A DNA stretch of 64,000 nucleotides from the NCBI RefSeq assembly GCF_014837245.1, contig NZ_JACYFU010000001.1, positions 434,001 through 498,000 of the forward strand, read 5' to 3'. How positions within the stretch are numbered: position 1 is the first letter of the stretch; each line of letters begins with the position of its first letter. The DNA is from Devosia oryzisoli (GTDB lineage Bacteria > Pseudomonadota > Alphaproteobacteria > Rhizobiales > Devosiaceae). Under the pieces are notes generated by a model. The model did not search any database, was not told the DNA's origin, and worked only from the letters and a program-made list of their open reading frames with translations. The position numbers were made by a program, and so were the translations under genes. Positions 60,324 to 64,000 of this stretch are shown here, piece after piece.

Positions 60324-62558
60324 CTAGTTGAGGCTTCCGTCACCCTTCATGTAGTCGGGGAACCACCGTTCATGTGCGTTCGTCAATTCCTTGACGGAGA
60401 CCGGCCGCGCGGAGCCGAGAACCAGATCGTGTCCGCCGGTGCTGCCGATCCAGGGCGCAAAGATACCCAAACTTTCGGCCTCCGCCCAAAGAGCTGCGAT
60501 CTCGTTACCCTGCGGATCGAGATTGAGAGTGATCAGGTAGCGTCCCTGATCTTCGCCGAAGAAGGTAGCGATCGGGTCCTGTCCTTCCAACTCAGCTATG
60601 GTGGCGCCAATCCCACCGGCGATGGCCATCTCTGCCAGCGCAATTGCGAGGCCGCCATCCGAGAGATCATGGCAGGCGGTGACGATGCCGGAGCGGATGA
60701 GCCTGCGCACAAAGTCGCCCGTCTTTCGTTCGGCAACCAGGTCCACATGCGGGGCATCCCCTTCGCGTCGCTCAAAGAGGTCGCGCAGATAGACTGACTG
60801 GCCCATATGCGAGCCCCATGTGGCTGGACCGCCAATAAGAAGGATTGGTTCGTCAGGTGCTGTAAAGCCGATGCGTGTGCTCTTCTGCCAGTCCGGCAGT
60901 AGCCCCACCCCACCAATGGTCGGCGTGGGCAGGATGCCGCGTCCGTTGGTTTCGTTGTAGAGAGAGACGTTGCCTGAGACGATCGGAAAGTCGAGCGCGC
61001 GGCAGGCCTCGCCAATGCCTTCGATTGCCTTGACAAATTGCCCCATGATCTCGGGCCGTTCCGGGTTGCCGAAGTTCAGGTTGTCGGTTGCCGCCAGGGG
61101 TTCGGCGCCTGTTGCAGTGAGGTTGCGCCAGCATTCGGCGACCGCCTGCTTGCCCCCTTCCAAGGGGTTCGCCTCGCAATAGCGCGGGTTGACGTCCGAG
61201 CTGAACGCCAGGCCCTTGCTCGCGTGGCCCTCAACACGGACGACACCCGCATCGCCGCCGGGGCGTTGAATGGTGTTGCCCTGGATGAGTGTGTCGTACT
61301 GCTCGTAGACCCAACGCCGTGAGGCGCATTGATGCCCGCCAATCAGCTTGAGGAGGGCGTCGGCCACGTCCATCTTCGGAACGTCGGTCACAGGGGCAGG
61401 CGGCTTCGGTTCGGTCCATGGGCGATCGTACTCAGGCGCCTCGTCGCCCAGTTCCTTGATCGGCAGGTTGGCCACTTCGTCGCCCTGCCAAAGAACACGG
61501 AAACGCAGATCATCCGTCGTCTTGCCAACAGTGGCGAAGTCCAGCTCCCATTTCTCGAAAACCGCACGAGCCTGTGGCTCCTTTTCGGGGTGGAGGACCA
61601 TGAGCATGCGCTCCTGCGACTCCGAGAGCATCATCTCGTAAGCCGTCATCCGCTCTTCGCGCACCGGCACCTTATCGAGGTCAAGCTCGATGCCAAGATC
61701 GCCCTTGGCTCCCATCTCTACAGCCGAGCATGTGAGGCCTGCGGCCCCCATGTCCTGAATGGCGATCACGGCACCGGTCGCCATCAGCTCGAGACAGGCC
61801 TCGAGAAGACGTTTTTCGGTGAACGGATCGCCGACTTGTACTGTGGGGCGCTTCTCCTCGATATCGTCGCCGAACTCTGCCGACGCCATCGTGGCGCCAC
61901 CCACGCCATCGCGGCCGGTCTTGGCGCCGAGATAGACAACTGGAAGACCAACGCCCTCGGCCTTGGAGTAGAAGATCTTGTCGGTATCGGCGAGCCCGGC
62001 GGCGAATGCATTGACGAGGATATTGCCGTTGTAGCGTGCGTCGAACTCGACTTCGCCACCGACCGTCGGAACGCCGAAGCTGTTGCCATAGCCGCCGACT
62101 CCAGCCACCACTCCGGCGACCAGATGGCGGGTCTTTTCGTGGTCAGGGGAACCGAACCGCAGCGCGTTCATCGCGGCGACGGGACGGGCGCCCATGGTGA
62201 AGACGTCCCGCAAGATGCCACCCACACCTGTGGCCGCCCCTTGGTAAGGCTCGATGTAGCTCGGGTGGTTGTGCGACTCCATCTTGAAGACGACTGCCTG
62301 GCCATCGCCGATATCAACGACACCTGCATTCTCGCCCGGCCCCTGAATGACGCGGGGACCGCTCGTGGGCAGGGTGCGGAGCCACTTCTTGGAACTCTTG
62401 TAGGAGCAGTGCTCGTTCCACATCGCCGAGAAGATGCCGAGCTCGGTATAGGTCGGCTCCCGGCCGATCAGGTCCAGGATCTTCTGGTACTCGTCGGGCT
62501 TCAGGCCGTGGTTGGCAACCAACTCTGGCGTGATGGCAACGTCGTTGCGAAGGGTCAT
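60324..62558 (-). CDS. purL: Phosphoribosylformylglycinamidine synthase subunit PurL (small type)
   Basis: PurL converts FGAR to FGAM in purine synthesis, with PurQ supplying ammonia from glutamine and PurS as third subunit. The 744 residues are the small PurL without a fused glutaminase. Motifs include [50 protein letters not shown] in pieces, [22 protein letters not shown] and [17 protein letters not shown]. purQ lies 70 bases upstream on the same strand, so they form an operon in order purQ-purL. Confidence 0.97.
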   Translation of the reverse strand: MTLRNDVAITPELVANHGLKPDEYQKILDLIGREPTYTELGIFSAMWNEHCSYKSSKKWLRTLPTSGPRVIQGPGENAGVVDIGDGQAVVFKMESHNHPSYIEPYQGAATGVGGILRDVFTMGARPVAAMNALRFGSPDHEKTRHLVAGVVAGVGGYGNSFGVPTVGGEVEFDARYNGNILVNAFAAGLADTDKIFYSKAEGVGLPVVYLGAKTGRDGVGGATMASAEFGDDIEEKRPTVQVGDPFTEKRLLEACLELMATGAVIAIQDMGAAGLTCSAVEMGAKGDLGIELDLDKVPVREERMTAYEMMLSESQERMLMVLHPEKEPQARAVFEKWELDFATVGKTTDDLRFRVLWQGDEVANLPIKELGDEAPEYDRPWTEPKPPAPVTDVPKMDVADALLKLIGGHQCASRRWVYEQYDTLIQGNTIQRPGGDAGVVRVEGHASKGLAFSSDVNPRYCEANPLEGGKQAVAECWRNLTATGAEPLAATDNLNFGNPERPEIMGQFVKAIEGIGEACRALDFPIVSGNVSLYNETNGRGILPTPTIGGVGLLPDWQKSTRIGFTAPDEPILLIGGPATWGSHMGQSVYLRDLFERREGDAPHVDLVAERKTGDFVRRLIRSGIVTACHDLSDGGLAIALAEMAIAGGIGATIAELEGQDPIATFFGEDQGRYLITLNLDPQGNEIAALWAEAESLGIFAPWIGSTGGHDLVLGSARPVSVKELTNAHERWFPDYMKGDGSLN

Positions 62559-62628
62559 GCTTTATCCGGGTTCGGCTTTCGGAGAGCAGGTCGGCCACCG
62601 CCGACCTTTGCCTCAGCTGGCGATATGA

Positions 62629-63297
62629 TCAGGCGACTTGCTGGAGCGCAGCGGCAAAAAGGGCGCGACCGTCGTCGCCGCCGTGGGCCGCCTCGATCAG
62701 GTTTTCCGGGTGCGGCATCAGCCCGACCACGTTCTTTCCGGCATTGAGCACGCCGGCGATGTCGTTGATCGAGCCGTTTGGGTTCGTGCCTTGTGCGTAC
62801 CGGAAGGCCACCTGGCCTTCGCCCTCGATGCGGTCAAGCGTTTCGGCGTCGGCGAAGTAGTTGCCATCATGGTGCGCAACAGGACAGCGAATGATCTGCC
62901 CATGCCTGTAGCCCCGGGTAAACGCTGTATCCGCATTGACCACCTCAAGCTTGACCTCGCGGCACACGAATTTGAGCGATGTGTTGCGCATCAAGGCGCC
63001 CGGGAGCAGCCCGGCCTCGATCAGGATCTGGAAGCCATTGCAGACCCCTAGCACCCTCACACCCGCTTCAGCGCGCTGGCGCACGATATCCATGATGGGG
63101 GATCGAGCCGCAATAGCGCCGCAGCGCAGGTAGTCGCCATAGGAGAAGCCGCCAGGGATGACGATCAGGTCGACATCAGGGATAGCTGTGTCCTGATGCC
63201 AGACGATGGCCGGTTTCGCTCCACCGATCTTGGTCAGCGCCGCGATCATGTCGCGGTCGCGATTGAGTCCGGGAAACACGATGACAGCGGCCTTCAT
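62629..63297 (-). CDS. purQ: Phosphoribosylformylglycinamidine synthase subunit PurQ
   Basis: The glutaminase subunit of FGAM synthase, 222 residues, class I amidotransferase fold. The catalytic Cys is C86 in [11 protein letters not shown], and the His/Glu pair lies in [11 protein letters not shown] near residue 200. Start [17 protein letters not shown] and [15 protein letters not shown] are family blocks. Normally purS is directly upstream of purQ; here the next 150 bases on the same strand contain no purS-like ORF. Confidence 0.97.
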   Translation of the reverse strand: MKAAVIVFPGLNRDRDMIAALTKIGGAKPAIVWHQDTAIPDVDLIVIPGGFSYGDYLRCGAIAARSPIMDIVRQRAEAGVRVLGVCNGFQILIEAGLLPGALMRNTSLKFVCREVKLEVVNADTAFTRGYRHGQIIRCPVAHHDGNYFADAETLDRIEGEGQVAFRYAQGTNPNGSINDIAGVLNAGKNVVGLMPHPENLIEAAHGGDDGRALFAAALQQVA

Positions 63298-63451
63298 CGG
63301 TCAATCCTCTGCAATGGTGGGATGCTCGAGGCCCTTTTGGTGGGTCTTGCAGCAAAAGGCAAGATAGTTCCTGGGTGCCTTAACGTCAGGAACTGACAGG
63401 AACCGTGACCAAAATGGGGCGTTTTAACTTCATCATCCAGGGGAGGCACGC

Positions 63452-63604
63452 ATGCAGAACCAGAATTCAACGAGCAAACCCATTACGGTGCGCGGCTCAG
63501 ACGGCCGCGCCCCCTTGGCATCGGACATGAAGAAAACCACAGGCCGACCGGCCCGGGTTCGGATCAGACCGATAGTGCCGAACGTGTTCCGCACGCCTGA
63601 TTGA
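63452..63604 (+). CDS. Small basic peptide of 50 residues with strong ribosome binding site
   Basis: GGGGAGG lies six bases before the ATG. The product starts MQNQNSTSKPITVRGSDG, is rich in Arg, Lys and Pro (TTGRPARVRIRPIVPNVF), and has no hydrophobic core. It ends in TGA, followed 20 bases later by a GC-rich hairpin. Ribosome binding site, stop and hairpin suggest it is real; it matches no family I know. It overlaps nothing on either strand. Confidence 0.55.
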   Translation: MQNQNSTSKPITVRGSDGRAPLASDMKKTTGRPARVRIRPIVPNVFRTPD

Positions 63605-63624
63605 TCTGCTAGCATCACTGAAGG

Positions 63625-63643
63625 GGCCGGCAAAGCCGGCCTT
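63625..63643 (+). terminator. Hairpin after the 50-residue ORF
   Basis: GGCCGGC / GCCGGCC with an AAA loop and a TTCTCTATT tail; also close to the stop of the convergent acyltransferase at 63646. Confidence 0.6.
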
Positions 63644-63645
63644 CT

Positions 63646-64000
63646 CTATTCCGCCGGTGCCGGGTGCGCTGCCGGCCGGCGCCTGGTGCCGGGCAGGTGC
63701 GCCCACGACGGGCGTTCGAACAGGAATTTGCCCCATCCGGTGATCTCAGTGAGCCACCATAGCAGGATCGGGCAAGTGATCGCGGCGACCATGGCGATCA
63801 GACTGACCACGTTCGGTTCCTCCACCCCCAGCTTGAGCAGAAGAGTGCGCACTATTCCCATCGGCAGCACGAAGGCGACGTAGATCACGAGCGATTTCGC
63901 GCCCAGCCACCTGAGCCAGTCCATGAATGGGATCTTGATAAGCAAGGAGGCTCCAAGGCAGATGGCGCCCGCGCCGAGCATAGCCATGACCAAATGCACA
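63646..64000 (-). CDS. Membrane acyltransferase-like protein, C-terminal fragment (5' end outside window)
   Basis: The last ~118 residues of a polytopic membrane protein. It has four probable membrane segments: one beginning at the edge, then LGAKSLVIYVAFVLPMGIVRTLLLKL, VVSLIAMVAAITCPILLWWLTE and the end of another. The MDWLRWLGAKSLVIYVAF block resembles the C-terminus of acyltransferase family 3 (OpgC/fucose acetylase-like) proteins. The tail is basic and Pro-rich. The frame is open to the window edge, so this is a partial gene; family assignment is moderate. Confidence 0.6.
   Translation of the reverse strand, partial: VHLVMAMLGAGAICLGASLLIKIPFMDWLRWLGAKSLVIYVAFVLPMGIVRTLLLKLGVEEPNVVSLIAMVAAITCPILLWWLTEITGWGKFLFERPSWAHLPGTRRRPAAHPAPAE

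Overview
The window is a chromosomal segment of a GC-rich flagellated alphaproteobacterium, most likely a member of the Hyphomicrobiales close to Devosia or Pelagibacterium (this placement is an inference). The signs are the alphaproteobacterial flagellar regulators FlaF, FlbT and FliX, the motor protein MotE, the cell-cycle kinase CckA, a DksA lacking three of the four zinc cysteines, the alphaproteobacterial curli chaperone CsgH, and CtrA-type promoter boxes (TTAA-N7-TTAAC).

Region 1 (1-33 kb) is a flagellar gene cluster. It runs flgK (3' part) and flgL; flaF/flbT and two flagellin genes; a small unknown gene; flgI-flgJ-like-flgN-like; fliX and dksA; flgF-flgG-flgA-flgH; fliL-fliM-DUF6468-motE and a 1112-residue envelope TPR protein; fliO-fliP; flgB-flgC-fliE-fliQ-fliR-flhB; then cckA. 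I can read three exact CtrA boxes (flagellin 1, flgI/fliX, fliO/flgB), several near-matches and three sigma-54-like -24/-12 elements (flagellin 2, flgI, flgF). Together with fliX and cckA this suggests a Caulobacter-like hierarchy: CckA to CtrA for early genes, then FliX and sigma-54 for later structural genes. flgD, flgE, fliF, fliG, fliN, fliI and flhA are not in the window. Inserted between dksA and flgH (10.8-15 kb) are a YCII-domain gene, a three-gene curli-like set (two curlin-repeat proteins and CsgH), a VOC protein, an M32 carboxypeptidase and a 49-residue glycine-rich peptide.

Region 2 (33-43 kb) holds a small sugar-metabolism group (two divergent aldo/keto reductases around a palindromic operator, and an AraD1/GguC-like protein), recA with imperfect SOS-like boxes, alaS, an EamA exporter and icd.

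Region 3 (43-58.5 kb) is mixed housekeeping and accessory: TfoX-N and GFA proteins, two tandem GNAT acetyltransferases, a TrmJ-like methyltransferase, MFS exporters, a cytochrome c, rpsD, a SbmA/BacA-family transporter with an unusual low-complexity insert, ttcA plus an inositol-phosphatase-family gene, a DUF4287 gene interrupted by an in-frame amber codon, a class V aminotransferase, an ArsR/SRPBCC pair with an operator at the start codon, an orphan clpP and a Dabb protein.

Region 4 (58.5-64 kb) is grxD, a HAD hydrolase, a DUF6665-like gene, bolA, purL and purQ (with no purS directly upstream), a 50-codon small ORF with a strong ribosome binding site, and the 3' end of a membrane acyltransferase. 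I saw no rRNA, tRNA, CRISPR array or insertion sequence.
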